A stretch of DNA of 64,000 bases from JAEUIG01 sp046349775 (GCA_046349775.1 JAXMBS010000016.1:1-64000), one strand, 5' to 3'; counted from the first letter of the stretch, positions 28,075 to 38,721 are shown. Notes: generated by a model not told the origin, from the sequence alone. Program-made: numbers and translations.

Positions 28075-29846
28075 ATGCCACAGCCAGTCGCGGTGGAATT
28101 CACCGAAACGATGCGCGGCTTTGTCGCACTCGGCGCTCGCAGCTTTGAGGACGGATTCCACAGCGGCGACGCGACGGCACGCCGCTGATGTTTCGCCTCA
28201 CCATTCGCGCGGATGACGTCGAGAGGTTCATACGCGAGCCGGAACATGCCGCGACCGCGACCGGTTACGTTCACTGCGATGCGCTGGGAGGAAGGTTGCA
28301 TGTTGAGAAAGGCACGTTCAACCTGTTCGTCGATACGGCAGATCGCAACTCTCGCAAGATGCTGTATCGTCTGTTCCTGCGAGACACGGCGGGCCGGTCG
28401 TCGACGTTGAGCGGCTTTAAGCAAGTCCAGGATGATGTAGGACCTGACGTGTGGACCGACACAACGACGCTGTTTGCGAACGTTTTTGAGGGACACGTTT
28501 CGGCCGCCGACGAAGCGGCAGCACAGCGCTGCGCCTGCGGCATCATTCAAATTTCGGGCGCTCGACTTTGCAGTACAGTTAACGACGATCCGCGCACGTG
28601 CGCCATCATTCGCCGAACGCGCGGCTGCGATCCAGAAATTCGGCCGATTCTTCGTCGGCAGCCTGTGGGAGGTTTATGGCCCAAAGCTCATGCCGAAAGC
28701 TGGGCGTTTTCGCCGCGAGATTCCGCTGTACACGACCGCCGGCGTGCACAATGCCGAAGTGAGCACGCACCCGTTTACGACGGCCGACGGACTGGGGCTC
28801 AGCCTTTGCGGTTTTATCGTGCCGCGTGCGAGGACGCGGTGGTCATCATTCACGGACTAACCACGTCCAGCGATATGTTCATCATGCCAGAGCACGAAAA
28901 TCTCGTGCAATACCTGCTGGACCACGGCTACACGGACGTGTTCACTCTCGATTTCCGAATGAGCAACCGCTTTCAGTACAACCTGCACCGCCACCGGTAT
29001 TCGATGGACGACATAGCACTGTATGATTATCCGCCGGCATTCGCCCTGGTTCGGGAGTTGGTGGGACGCGGAAAGCGTGTGCACGTCATCTGTCATTGCC
29101 TCGGTTCAGTCTCGTTCATGATGAGTCTGTTCGGGAAGGCGGTGGACGGGATTGCCAGCGTGATCTCCAACAGCGTGTCGCTCACGCCGCGAGTGCCCGC
29201 CTGGTCGCGCGCCAAGTTGATGTTCGGCCCGTTCTTCGTCGAGAATCTGACCAGCATCGAATACCTCAATCCGTACTGGCGACGCGAACCGGGCTGGGGC
29301 CTGGGCAAACTTCTGGCGTGGTGGGTCTCGCTATTCCATCGCGAATGCGACGTGCCGGAGTGTCACATGCTGAGCTTCATGTGGGGCACGGGATTTCCCG
29401 CTGTCTATCGCCATGAGAATCTGCTCGACGTCACGCACCGCCGCGGCGGCGATTTGTATGGCGGTGTGAGCCTGCATTACTACCGCCACGTGAGCAGGAT
29501 GGTGGCTAACGGGAATACGGCGGTGAAATTCGACCCACACGATCCGCGTTTCGCGGCATTGCCGGTGAACTACCTCGAACATGCACAGCAGATCAGGACT
29601 CCCATTCTCTTCATCACCGGTCAACAGAATCACATCTTTCTGGATTCCAACGTCGAGTGCCATCGGCGGCTGGAGCGCCTCGCGCCGGGACGTCACGAAC
29701 TGCAGGTGTTCCCCAACTACGGTCATCAGGACGTGTTCATGGGGAACAATTGCGCCGTCGATATCTTTCCGCGATTGTTGAACTTTCTGGACAAACACGC
29801 AGGCCGCGCGGGGAACACCGCGGGCAAGCCCACGTCGGACAACTGA
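28075..29846 (+). CDS. Alpha/beta hydrolase of the cholesterol-oxidase-associated type, about three frameshifts
   Basis: About 590 residues from ATG 28075. The N-terminal part (VEFTETMRGFVALGARSFED, MFRLTIRADDVERFIREPEH, GTFNLFVDTADRN, SGFKQVQDDVGPDVWTDTTT) is the beta-domain that accompanies GMC cholesterol-oxidase-like enzymes. The C-terminal part is an alpha/beta hydrolase: oxyanion region VIIHGLTTSSDMF, nucleophile elbow VHVICHCLGSVSFMM in which the usual Ser is Cys, and a late ITGQQNHIF / NYGHQDVFMG acid-His region. Frame changes near 28187, 28560 and 28830. It precedes the GMC flavoprotein gene by 100 bases; in actinobacterial relatives these parts occur in one polypeptide, so the two products probably act together on a sterol- or lipid-like substrate. 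Confidence 0.75.
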
Positions 29847-29945
29847 AGTCGTCCGACGATCAGAACTCAAAGCGGCGAACGGACGCCACTGACGCCCCGT
29901 TCGACAAACAAGCGACGGAATCTCATTGCGACTGGGCCCAGATTC

Positions 29946-31615
29946 ATGCCGGACTATGACGCGATCGTGATTGGCAGCGGCTTCGGCGGTGCGATTACCG
30001 CGTGCCGCCTGGCGGAGGCCGGATACAAGGTGTGTATCCTGGAACGCGGCCGGCGCTGGTCGCACGACGCGGCGCATGCCGACTTCTTCCCGCGCGATCT
30101 GGCCGAGAGTCGCTGGCTGTGGCGTGACGACGATCCAGCCAAATTCCACGGCTGGCTCGACCTGCGAGTGTTTCCCAACATGTCCGTCGCACAGGGGCGG
30201 CCGTCGGCGGCGGATCGCAGATCTACGCCAATGTCTCCGTGGAAGCGCCGGCATCCGCCTTCGAGGACCGTCCCGGTCTTTCTCCGTGGCCGGCGGCGAT
30301 CCGGAAGCCCGAACTGCAGCCCTACTACGACGCTGTTGCAGACGAGATGCGCGTGAGTCCCATCCCGCAGAGCCAGTGGAGTTCCCGCACGCATCTCGTC
30401 CACGATGCGGCCAACGCGATCGGTGCCGGCAACCGGTTCCGCACCATTCCGCTGGCGATAAACTTCGGTGCGGCATTGACAATCAACCCAGCATCTGCAA
30501 ACCGCCTGGAGCGCAATCCCGCGTCGATTAAGCCCAACCACCGCGGCGTGCCGCAGGGAGAGTGCTATCACTGTGGTGAATGCGACATCGGATGCGATGT
30601 CAATGCCCGCAATACCCTTGACACGAACTACATACCGCTTGCGGAGAGCACTGGGCGCGCAACGGTGTTGCCGCTGCATATCGTGCGCAATATCGAACCG
30701 ATTTCAAACGGCTACCGCGTTGCGTACGAACGCATTCGCGACGGGACGTTATATCCCGGCAGCTTGACGTCACGGCTGGTGATCGTTGCCGCAGGTTCAC
30801 TCGGATCAACTGAGCTGCTGCTGCGCTGTCGCGATGTCACCGGGACTTTGCGGGGTCTGAGTCCGCGCCTGGGGAAGAACTGGACCAGCAACGGCGATTT
30901 CTTGACGCCGGCAATCTATGCCATGCGCAATCCACCGCCCTTTCCGTCAGATGGACCGACCATTACTGCGGTCATCGACTTCCTCGATCGCAGCCAGTCG
31001 GATCAATCGTTCTGGATCCAGGACGGCGGCTTTCCAAACCTTCTGCTGGTCTGGCTGGCAGGGCTCGGGCGCGGACTGCCCGGACCGCGCAACTGGATGT
31101 TACTCGATTCGCTGAGGGCCGTGATCGCGGGCATGGCCTCCGCAGGAAAGACCGTCGCGCAGCAAGCGCGTGCCGGCGAGCTGTCGCAGATTATGCCGTG
31201 GTTCGCACAGAGCGTCGATGCCGGCGACGGTCAACTGAGTCTCAAACGACGGTGGTGGCTGTTCGGAGCGCGGCAGCTCGACTTGAAATGGGAGATTACC
31301 CGGTCCGAACCGGCGATCAACGCCGTCGTCGAAATGCACAAGAAGTTGTGCGCCGCCACGGGCGGCTTACCGCTGGTACCTGCGTCGTGGTCCATCTTCA
31401 AAGATCTGATTACGCCGCATCCACTGGGGGGATGTTCGATGGCGGACGCGCCAACAATGGGCGTCGTGAACGACGCCGGCGAAGTGTTTGGGTACCGGAA
31501 TCTGTTTGTTGCAGATGGCGCCGTCTTTCCGCGCGCGATCGGGGTGAATCCGTCTCGCACCATCGGCGCGCTGGCCGAACGAATCGCTGCGAGGATCGTG
31601 GCTGGCGACCGCTAA
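29946..31615 (+). CDS. GMC oxidoreductase (cholesterol-oxidase-like flavoprotein), one frameshift
   Basis: About 555 residues from ATG 29946. The FAD-binding Rossmann motif is at residues 4-34 (DAIVIGSGFGGAITACRLAE, ILERG). A frame change near 30200 joins FPNMSVAQG to AAVGGGSQIYANVSVEAP. A cysteine cluster (GECYHCGECDIGCDVNARNT) occurs in cholesterol-oxidase-like GMC proteins. The C-terminal GMC block reads TPHPLGGCSMADAPTMGVVN and FPRAIGVNPSRTIGALAERI, with the catalytic His and Asn. Predicted to oxidise an alcohol (sterol, aliphatic or aromatic) using FAD with O2 or another acceptor. No export signal is visible. Confidence 0.85.
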
Positions 31616-31657
31616 GCGGTCGGACTAAATCAACGCCGAATCCTGAAAGGAAGTCAT

Positions 31658-33024
31658 ATGGCCGAACGCAACATCGTGGTGTCGGGACAACGGCTCAAAC
31701 AGCTGGCGGACAAAGTGGAGTCTGCCGGCGAGACCGGGGTGCCTGCGGCGTATCCGGCTGACTTGGGGGCTGATCAGCGCGCCGACTGAGGCGTTCACCA
31801 AGGGCCTTGAGGCAGCCGAGTCCACTGCTCCCGCTCAAGCCATGCCCGACGACGGTTTGGCGGAGTGCCGCAATGCTCCTGCAGTTCAATGCGGCCGTTC
31901 AGATGCTGGAGAAGGAGGATGTCAACCCAGGTGTGTTCAACACCGTAGAAAACCAAGTCGCCGCGCTCATCCAGTCGCAATTGGCGGAACAGGCGGAACG
32001 TCATGGCAAGCTGGCGCCCGCCGTTGACGGCCGCGAAGCGAAATTCGACGAACACGACGTTCGCTGGGCGTTCAGCCTGATCAGTTGGATCGGCAAGCTC
32101 CGTCCGCACGCGTGGCAGCCGCCGCCGCCCGCAGCCGGAGAAGACGGGCCGACAGCAAGCTGGCGGCTCACCGGAACTGGGGGACCGGCCTGTATGGCGC
32201 ACCGGAGTTCAAGAACCGGATACAGGAGCAGAATGACCTCTCCTATTACATTCACCTGGGGGACGTGTACTACGCAGGCACCGTCAAGGAATCGGAGAAC
32301 AACTTTCTGAAATTCTGGCCGAAGAAGGCGTCGGTCGTCAGCCGAGCGTGCAACGGCAACCACGAGATGTATTCCGGCGGATACGGTTACTTCGACACAA
32401 TTTTGCCGCAACTTGGCCAGACTTCGAGCTGCTTTGCGGCGCCCAGAACGCCCACTGGCTGATCGTGGGACTCGACAGCGCGTACGCTGACCATGATCTG
32501 GCGAACGATCAGAACGTCTGGCTGCAGAGGCTTGTGGACGCCGCGGGTTCGCGGCGCGTCGTGTTGCTTTCGCATCATCAGCCTTACTCGCACTTCGAAC
32601 ATGGCGGCGAGAAGCTTGTGGAGAAGCTGTTGCCGTTGCTCAATAGCGGCAGGATTTCCGCATGGTATTGGGGGCACGAACATCGCTGTGTGGTTTATGA
32701 CCCCCATCCCCAGTGGAAACTGCTCGGGCGGTGCATCGGGCATAGCGGCTACCCTTACTTCCGCAAGCCGTCCCTGGATTTCAAGGAGAACGTCGTTTCC
32801 GACGAAGGTCGACGACGCATTCTGGGCGCGTGTTGCCGGCGCGATCGGCCCCGGAGGTGCCGAGCGCGCTGCTGCTGGACGGTCCGAATCCGTTCCTGGG
32901 AGACCATCGCGACGAATACGGACCGAACGGCTGGGTCACGCTGGAATTCCGAGGCAAGACATTGTTCGAGCAGTACTACCTCGCCACCGGCAAGCTGCTT
33001 TGGGAGCAAATGGCGGTGCCGTGA
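31658..33024 (+). pseudogene. Metallophosphoesterase, multiply frameshifted
   Basis: ATG 31658 (MAERNIVVSGQRLKQLADKV) begins a gene readable only by changing frame several times. Calcineurin-like phosphoesterase motifs appear in order: LSYYIHLGDVYYAGTVKESE (metal-binding GD), CNGNHEMYSGGYGYFDTIL (GNHE), VVLLSHHQPYSHFEHGGEKL and SAWYWGHEHRCVVYD (GHxH). The C-terminus is DEYGPNGWVTLEFRGKTLFE. Length if intact is about 455 residues. The family cleaves phosphomonoesters, diesters or cyclic nucleotides; the substrate is unknown. The sharp conservation of every motif suggests indels in the assembly rather than a dead gene. It lies between the GMC gene and the first stand-alone trypsin-like gene. 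Confidence 0.75.
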
Positions 33025-33103
33025 AGCCACAGGTCACGAACGCCGGCCCGTCGATCTGAATGCCTCTTCTCAGCTTCCTGTTTCAAACACGAAAGCCATC
33101 AAC

Positions 33104-34030
33104 ATGTCCGATCCACTGCAGCGCTATCAGCGCGCATTCCAGAACATGTCCGTTGATGAGGTGTTGAACAATCGGCGTGCAATCATTGGCCCTGCGAACA
33201 TGCCGACCGACGCGCAGGGCCAGTTGGCAAAGGACGCGCTCAGGGCGCTCAACGACGGAGTTGAGCCGACGCCCGTACAACTCGCGGCGCTCGAAACTGT
33301 GGTGCGGTTGATGCGGCCGTCGCAGTTATCGGTGAATCGCGAATTTGAAAACATTCCCGACGAGGCCGCCGGGTTGGGCGACTGGAAGGCGTTCGGGACG
33401 ACCGTGAAATCGGCCCTGTACACGATCGGACGAGTCGACAACTCGGTCGACAAGGGACTGGGGACCGGGTTTCTCGTGTCAGAGAAGCTCCTGGTGACGA
33501 ACATTCACGTCTTGGACGACCTCACCGGCGGCTTGCGGCGGCTCGAGCGCGGCCAGGCGAAGGTGTGGTTCAAGAAAGAGTTCGGCGCTGTCCCCGAGGA
33601 GGCGGCGGTTGCCATCGTTCGTGTGGCGGCGTTGCACGACACTCTCGATCTGGCGATCCTGGAAATCGATCCCGTTTCGTTGTCCGACGATCGCGTGCCG
33701 CTCACAATTAGCGCCGGAAATCCGACCGCGGGTGAGGCCGTCGTGGTCATTGGCTATCCGCAGAATGATCCATTGCGCAACCCACTGTTCATTCCCGCGA
33801 TATTCGGCGGTCGGTTCGGCGTGAAGCGTGCAGCTCCCGGCGAAATCGTCTCTACAACCGGCAAGTCATTGTTCCACGACTGCTCGACCCTTGGTGGAAA
33901 CTCCGGCTCGCCGGTACTGTCCCTGTCTTCGGGAAAACTTGTCGGCGTGCACCGGGCGGGGTCATTCATGTACCGCAATGAATCTGTCCGCGGCAGCGAC
34001 TTGCAATCGTTTGTGCAGGCGAATCTCTAA
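33104..34030 (+). CDS. Trypsin-like serine protease with N-terminal helical domain
   Basis: 308 residues from ATG 33104. No signal peptide, so probably cytoplasmic. Residues 1-100 are a helical region (ALNDGVEPTPVQLAALETVV) that looks like an adaptor domain of proteins found with trypsin-like proteases in bacterial conflict loci. The protease domain has a full triad: H135 (LLVTNIHVLDD), D182 (LDLAILEID) and S267 (TLGGNSGSPVL). It is most similar in pattern to the trypsin domain of the nuclease fusion at 41398 (both read FHDCSTLGGNSG). The caspase-like gene starts 30 bases downstream. Confidence 0.85.
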   Translation: MSDPLQRYQRAFQNMSVDEVLNNRRAIIGPANMPTDAQGQLAKDALRALNDGVEPTPVQLAALETVVRLMRPSQLSVNREFENIPDEAAGLGDWKAFGTTVKSALYTIGRVDNSVDKGLGTGFLVSEKLLVTNIHVLDDLTGGLRRLERGQAKVWFKKEFGAVPEEAAVAIVRVAALHDTLDLAILEIDPVSLSDDRVPLTISAGNPTAGEAVVVIGYPQNDPLRNPLFIPAIFGGRFGVKRAAPGEIVSTTGKSLFHDCSTLGGNSGSPVLSLSSGKLVGVHRAGSFMYRNESVRGSDLQSFVQANL

Positions 34031-34060
34031 ATCTCAACCGGCAAGGAAAGGCGGCGTGCT

Positions 34061-36391
34061 ATGCCCGTCTTTGGATTGATTATTGCGATTGAGAATTATC
34101 CCGATGCCACCGGCGGAATGGCCACGAAGCTGAATCATACCAATGATTCTGCCGTCGCGTTCGCTGGCTGGCTCGAAAAACGAAAAGGAATCGCACCGGC
34201 GGGAACTCCGGGCTTCGACCCGAAACGATTCTTCTGTTGCGCTGGCAATGATGTTGCCTGCCGCACTCACGGGACGACGCGGCCAGAGATTCTGCGGGCG
34301 GTCGCCGCTCTGATTTCGGCGGCTCGTGATCAGTGCGAGGAACTCTACGTTTATATCAGCGGACACGGGTTCTGCTATCCGCGGGACGAGCTAGTCCAGG
34401 AGGACATCCTCGTTTGCGCGGATTTCGTGGACACCATGACAGGCGGCGCCGCGAGCGTTAAGGTGCCGGAACTGATTCAGTTGCTCTGCACGAGTCTTGG
34501 ACCCGGAGCGCAGTATTACTTCTACGATGCCTGCCGCACTGAAATCCCGTTCGGTTCTGTCCGACCTGCCGACACAGGGCTGGCTCCTCCGCCGTCGCAA
34601 CTCGGCCGGGCCGGAAAGGCAGTCTTGTACTCCGTCGAACAGGGCCTGCAGGCACGCACTGACAGCGGATTCTCTAGGCACCTCGTCAGCGGACTCAACG
34701 GCAGCGGTCGTGCCAAAGACTGGTACAACGGCGAACTCTATGTGAAGTTCGACTTTCTCTGGAAATACATCGAGTCGCAATCGAAGCGTAAGGAGAGTCA
34801 GCAGATTGGCGAGTCGGAGGGATTGATCCTTCGAATCGATCCTGTGCCTCAGGTGAAATTTAAGATCGACATCGACCAAGCGGGGCCGGATGACCATTTC
34901 CAGGTTGTCGTCAGGCGACAGAATGCGGTGATTCTGCAACAGGATATCGAGGGTCGACATTCTGAAGTCAAAGTCGATTCGCCGGGAATGTCCAGCGTCG
35001 ACGTCGTTCATGGAGCGCAAAACCTGCTCCGAGTTGAGCCGGCACCGGGTCGGCTCGTCGAATTGTACGACGATGACGTGGCATTGAAGTACACGCGGCA
35101 GACGAGCGCGCTGGAGAGCGCACCGCTGGCCGCTGACGCTCCCGTCACGGTGCTGGTGGCGCGCAATGCCGCCGTTCGCATCACGGGACCTGGAGTCGAC
35201 GAACTGATCGATGACGACGAGGAATCTGTCACGCGCGACCTTGCGCCCGGCAATTATCGCATCAGCGTCTCGGAAGCCGGCCAGACTGTCGCCGCGCAGG
35301 ACATCCGAGTGGAGCGAGGAACTCCGCAGCAGCTTGATCCCGTGGTGGCGTCAACTTCGCCCGTGCAACAGGCCATTCTTGCGCAGATGGAACAGGAGGC
35401 CGCGCGCGAAGTCTGGTTCTCGGAGAGTCTCGGCGGACCGACGCTTGATCGCGACCTGGGCCTGTGGCTGGCATACCTCGGCGCAGCTCGGATCGTCAAG
35501 CGCTTAGGCGACTTCTCTAAGCTCGTGCGCGTGCCATTGACGGCCGATTTCAGTGATGTTCAGGCCGGGCAGTCAGCCGTGTATCTGTTGGCCTCGCTGG
35601 AAGGTCAACCGAACCCGTACTCTGCTGCACTGGGAACGACGCCGGTTTGGCGGGAGATGATTCCCGTCACCGATGTGCCCGACCTGTATGAACTCTCATG
35701 GCGAGTGCCACCCGGACCGTTCAGCATCAGCTTTTGCACGCCCGGCCGGCCGCCGCTGACCGCCTCGTCATGCGCACTGCCAAATCGCGCGACATTGCTG
35801 ACTGTTTCGCCCAGCACCGTCCCATCGCCCGTGCGGCTTTACCAGTTTATGCTGCCGATCTGGTCGTTGCTGGATCAGCTGCCTTATGCAGTTCGTGCAC
35901 GAGTCGATAACGAACCACTAAGGGTCGTCCGTTTCGGTGCACACTGCCAGCGATTGTTCGCACAAGAGCACTCGCTGTACAACGCGTATATTGAGCGGCG
36001 CGAGTCATCCCAGGACGACGACGCACGCGACACCTACATGGAGCTGATCTATGGCAAATGGATGGACCCGTTGTCGTCGATCATCGCGGCGAACGACCTG
36101 CTTCGCCGCGGCGTATTGAATGCCGCTTCCCCCGTGGCACAGTATCGCAATTTGCTGGATTCAATGGTGCGCAACCTTCGGAAGTACTTCGCCGGAATTC
36201 CCGACATTGAACTGCTGGCGCGGGCGATCGGTGAGCCCGCCAATCTCATTGCCGCGCCACCGCTGCTGGCGGATAACATCGAACGCTTGTCCATCGAAGA
36301 ACGGCGCCGTTGCCTGCCGTTTGCCGAATCTCAGCGTCTTTTCGGCAGTCCCTGGGTCGCATGGGCCAACGCAGTGCCTCCGCCGGCGTGA
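34061..36391 (+). CDS. Caspase-like (peptidase C14) protein with large C-terminal region
   Basis: 776 residues from ATG 34061. Residues 1-250 are a caspase/metacaspase fold with the catalytic dyad H102 (YVYISGHGF) and C158 (YYFYDACRTE), and the opening FGLIIAIENYPDATGGMATK. Residues 260-450 are beta-rich (FQVVVRRQNAVILQQDIEGR; LAPGNYRISVSEAGQTVAAQ), like prealbumin-type modules. The last 250 residues are helical and may be an interaction region. No export signal. Caspase-like proteases are frequent effectors in bacterial conflict and programmed-death systems. It sits between two trypsin-like genes on the same strand, suggesting a protease cascade. Confidence 0.88.
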   Translation: MPVFGLIIAIENYPDATGGMATKLNHTNDSAVAFAGWLEKRKGIAPAGTPGFDPKRFFCCAGNDVACRTHGTTRPEILRAVAALISAARDQCEELYVYISGHGFCYPRDELVQEDILVCADFVDTMTGGAASVKVPELIQLLCTSLGPGAQYYFYDACRTEIPFGSVRPADTGLAPPPSQLGRAGKAVLYSVEQGLQARTDSGFSRHLVSGLNGSGRAKDWYNGELYVKFDFLWKYIESQSKRKESQQIGESEGLILRIDPVPQVKFKIDIDQAGPDDHFQVVVRRQNAVILQQDIEGRHSEVKVDSPGMSSVDVVHGAQNLLRVEPAPGRLVELYDDDVALKYTRQTSALESAPLAADAPVTVLVARNAAVRITGPGVDELIDDDEESVTRDLAPGNYRISVSEAGQTVAAQDIRVERGTPQQLDPVVASTSPVQQAILAQMEQEAAREVWFSESLGGPTLDRDLGLWLAYLGAARIVKRLGDFSKLVRVPLTADFSDVQAGQSAVYLLASLEGQPNPYSAALGTTPVWREMIPVTDVPDLYELSWRVPPGPFSISFCTPGRPPLTASSCALPNRATLLTVSPSTVPSPVRLYQFMLPIWSLLDQLPYAVRARVDNEPLRVVRFGAHCQRLFAQEHSLYNAYIERRESSQDDDARDTYMELIYGKWMDPLSSIIAANDLLRRGVLNAASPVAQYRNLLDSMVRNLRKYFAGIPDIELLARAIGEPANLIAAPPLLADNIERLSIEERRRCLPFAESQRLFGSPWVAWANAVPPPA

Positions 36392-36451
36392 AGAGTGTGA
36401 TCCCACGATCATCGATTCATTACAGACAATTCAATACGCCGACGCATTGCC

Positions 36452-37543
36452 ATGCCCTTGATGCCCGGAGTCGACTTCGAAGAGATCTGGAATGCGCTCG
36501 ATGCCGCGTTCGACGATCAGTCGCTGCGACAAATGTTGCGGACGCGCGTCGGCCCACAGCCGGTCAAGCAACTGGCGTGGACGAAGGCGTCTCGCGACAT
36601 CTGCTTCGACCTGTTGCAGCTGGCCGAACGGGAGGGTTGGCATGTACGACTGGTCTGTGAAGCGCATCGCTTTGTGCCGGGCAACGCGATGCTCGCACAC
36701 GTTTATCAACAATACGGATTGCAGCCGGAAGTTGATCTGCAGCACGCCGGCGCGAAGGCGGCACCGGGAATCGTCGTCGGCAGCGTCGGCACTCTGGAGA
36801 AGACGGTCAACAATCGCTTGCCGATGCTCGATCCCGAGGTCTGGCGTGCAAAATTCTCGGCGGCGGAGAACTGGGTCTGCCGCGTTGAGCGTGATGGGGC
36901 CGCGCTGGGAACCGGTTTTCTGGTCTCAAGCGACAGGGTGCTGACGAATCATCATGTCGTAGCAGCACTGCTCAATGGGGAGACGCAGCCGGAACGCATC
37001 CGGTTTCGCTTCGGATACAAACAGCTCGCTGACGGGGCTCGCGAGCTCGGCCGACTTGTGGCATTGCACGCCACCGACTGGCGCGGGCCGTCCAGTCCTT
37101 GCACTCCGGAAGAAGAAGCGGGCAATCCTGACGGAAGTCTGCCGACCGACCAGCAGCTCGATTTTGCGGTATTGCGCCTGGCGGAACCGGTGGGGACCCA
37201 GCCGGTCGCGGCCGACGCACCCGCCGGAGCACCCGCCCGCCAATGGCTGGAGCTGCCGGCCGCTGCTCCAGACCTGCATCCGGGCGATCCGCTCCTGATC
37301 CTGCAGCATCCCGATGGAGCGCCGCTCAAGCTGGCGATGGACCTGGAGGCGGTCCTAGGTAGCAATTCCAATGGCACACGGATTCGATATGCAACAAACA
37401 CGGCACCCGGATCCTCCGGTTCTCCCTGTTTCACGCTCGACTGGACGCCGGTGGCGCTGCACCATTGCGGAGACCCGGCCTACAGCGGCGCCAAGTACAA
37501 TCAGGGAGTGCCGTTCAGATTGATTCGATCGATGTTGCAATAA
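36452..37543 (+). CDS. EAD1-like adaptor fused to trypsin-like protease
   Basis: 363 residues from ATG 36452. Residues 5-90 have the pattern of effector-associated domain 1: FEEIWNALDAAFDDQSLRQM, ICFDLLQLAEREGWHVRLVC, then FVPGNAMLAHVY. Such domains were described by comparative genomics (Aravind and colleagues) as homotypic adaptors linking sensors to trypsins, caspases and other effectors. The protease triad is H168 (VLTNHHVVAA), D237 (LDFAVLRLA) and S322 (APGSSGSPC). The sequence is cytoplasmic in character. The next gene also begins with an EAD1-like segment, so the two may bind each other. Confidence 0.85.
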   Translation: MPLMPGVDFEEIWNALDAAFDDQSLRQMLRTRVGPQPVKQLAWTKASRDICFDLLQLAEREGWHVRLVCEAHRFVPGNAMLAHVYQQYGLQPEVDLQHAGAKAAPGIVVGSVGTLEKTVNNRLPMLDPEVWRAKFSAAENWVCRVERDGAALGTGFLVSSDRVLTNHHVVAALLNGETQPERIRFRFGYKQLADGARELGRLVALHATDWRGPSSPCTPEEEAGNPDGSLPTDQQLDFAVLRLAEPVGTQPVAADAPAGAPARQWLELPAAAPDLHPGDPLLILQHPDGAPLKLAMDLEAVLGSNSNGTRIRYATNTAPGSSGSPCFTLDWTPVALHHCGDPAYSGAKYNQGVPFRLIRSMLQ

Positions 37544-37589
37544 CGCATCTCACTCCTGCTTTCCGCACCGCAGATTCCCCGACGATTCG

Positions 37590-38714
37590 ATGGACAGCTT
37601 CGTGGACGGAATGGCCGAAGTCTTCCAGGATGCCGGGACGCTCAAGACGTTCCTGCGCGTTAAGCTGCGCAGGAACCTGTCGAAGTGTTCACCAACGGAT
37701 CTGCCGATTGACGAGATTTGTTCGAACGTCGACGCCAAGGCCGAAGCTCAAGGTTGGCGCCGGGACCTCATTGCCAAAGCGCGCGACGAATTCCCGCTGC
37801 GCGGCGACTTTCGTGCGATTTGCGACGACGAGCTGAAACATCTCGACACGCTCAATCCGCCGATTCGTTCGTCCCCGCTCGACCGGCGGCGACTGACGAT
37901 TAACTTTGTGCTGTGCAGCGTCGCGATTGTCGCGCTGGCCGTCTGGCTCGGGGTCGGCTTCGGAGTGGTCTGGTTCACGACGACGATAGGCGCCTATCTG
38001 CTGACCGCCGCGATGTCTCTGCTCGGCAGGTGGTTTGCGATGCCTCAGCAATTCGGCAACGTCGGTCGCCGATTCGTTGCCCGTCTTGCCACCGGTGCGG
38101 TGACGAGGTGCCTGAGCGCCGCATTGGCGCTCGGTGGTGCCGCCTCGTTGTTCTCGGGCTTCATTCATGTGCATTCGATTCCGCCTGAGGTTCAGGATGT
38201 GCGCGTGCATCGCGCGTCAAACGATGCAATCGAATCCGTGGTTCATGCGGGTGACCGCAAGCTGACATTCACGTTTCCATGGGGCCGCACACTGAAATTG
38301 GAAGCCGATGGTTTCCGGCCTACGGAATTGAGGCTGTTTCCGTGGGTACCGGCGGAATGCACGAACGTTGAGTTTGAGGGCCGGCGATCTACGTCCTCGC
38401 CGCTCCAGCAGGACTTGAAAGGCCTGCTGCCCATACAGCGCCAAATGAGCCCGAAAGCAAAGATCAGCATCAAGTCCAGCGGAATCAGGCTATGCAGGGG
38501 ACGACTACAGGACGCAGTGTTGCTCAGCACCGGGATGCAGCGTTTCGGCGGGAAATTCCTGCGAATGCCGACGTTGCCAGCAGCAGTCAGCAACCAACAG
38601 CAGACGCTGACGATTGATGTGGTAGATGCCGCAGGCGCGACGATCGGATCGCAAAAATCGTACACTGTCGGAAGGGCGGCGAAGCAGTGGTCCAGCGTCA
38701 AGAGTACAGCCTGA
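37590..38714 (+). CDS. EAD1-like membrane protein
   Basis: 374 residues from ATG 37590. Residues 1-85 (MAEVFQDAGTLKTFLRVKLR, DEICSNVDAKAEAQGWRRDL, FPLRGDFRAICDD) look like an effector-associated domain. Two or three membrane helices follow (NFVLCSVAIVALAVWLGVGF, TTTIGAYLLTAAMSLLG, LGGAASLFSGFI). The C-terminal 180 residues are soluble with no recognised family. It could anchor the EAD-linked protease at the membrane through adaptor-adaptor contact. It starts 46 bases after the EAD-trypsin gene. Confidence 0.65.
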   Translation: MDSFVDGMAEVFQDAGTLKTFLRVKLRRNLSKCSPTDLPIDEICSNVDAKAEAQGWRRDLIAKARDEFPLRGDFRAICDDELKHLDTLNPPIRSSPLDRRRLTINFVLCSVAIVALAVWLGVGFGVVWFTTTIGAYLLTAAMSLLGRWFAMPQQFGNVGRRFVARLATGAVTRCLSAALALGGAASLFSGFIHVHSIPPEVQDVRVHRASNDAIESVVHAGDRKLTFTFPWGRTLKLEADGFRPTELRLFPWVPAECTNVEFEGRRSTSSPLQQDLKGLLPIQRQMSPKAKISIKSSGIRLCRGRLQDAVLLSTGMQRFGGKFLRMPTLPAAVSNQQQTLTIDVVDAAGATIGSQKSYTVGRAAKQWSSVKSTA

Positions 38715-38721
38715 CGAGTCA

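Noticed and set aside
29331..30482. 383-codon minus-strand frame across the hydrolase/GMC junction
   Set aside because: Spans two genes with convincing plus-strand motifs and has Arg-rich composition; antisense shadow.
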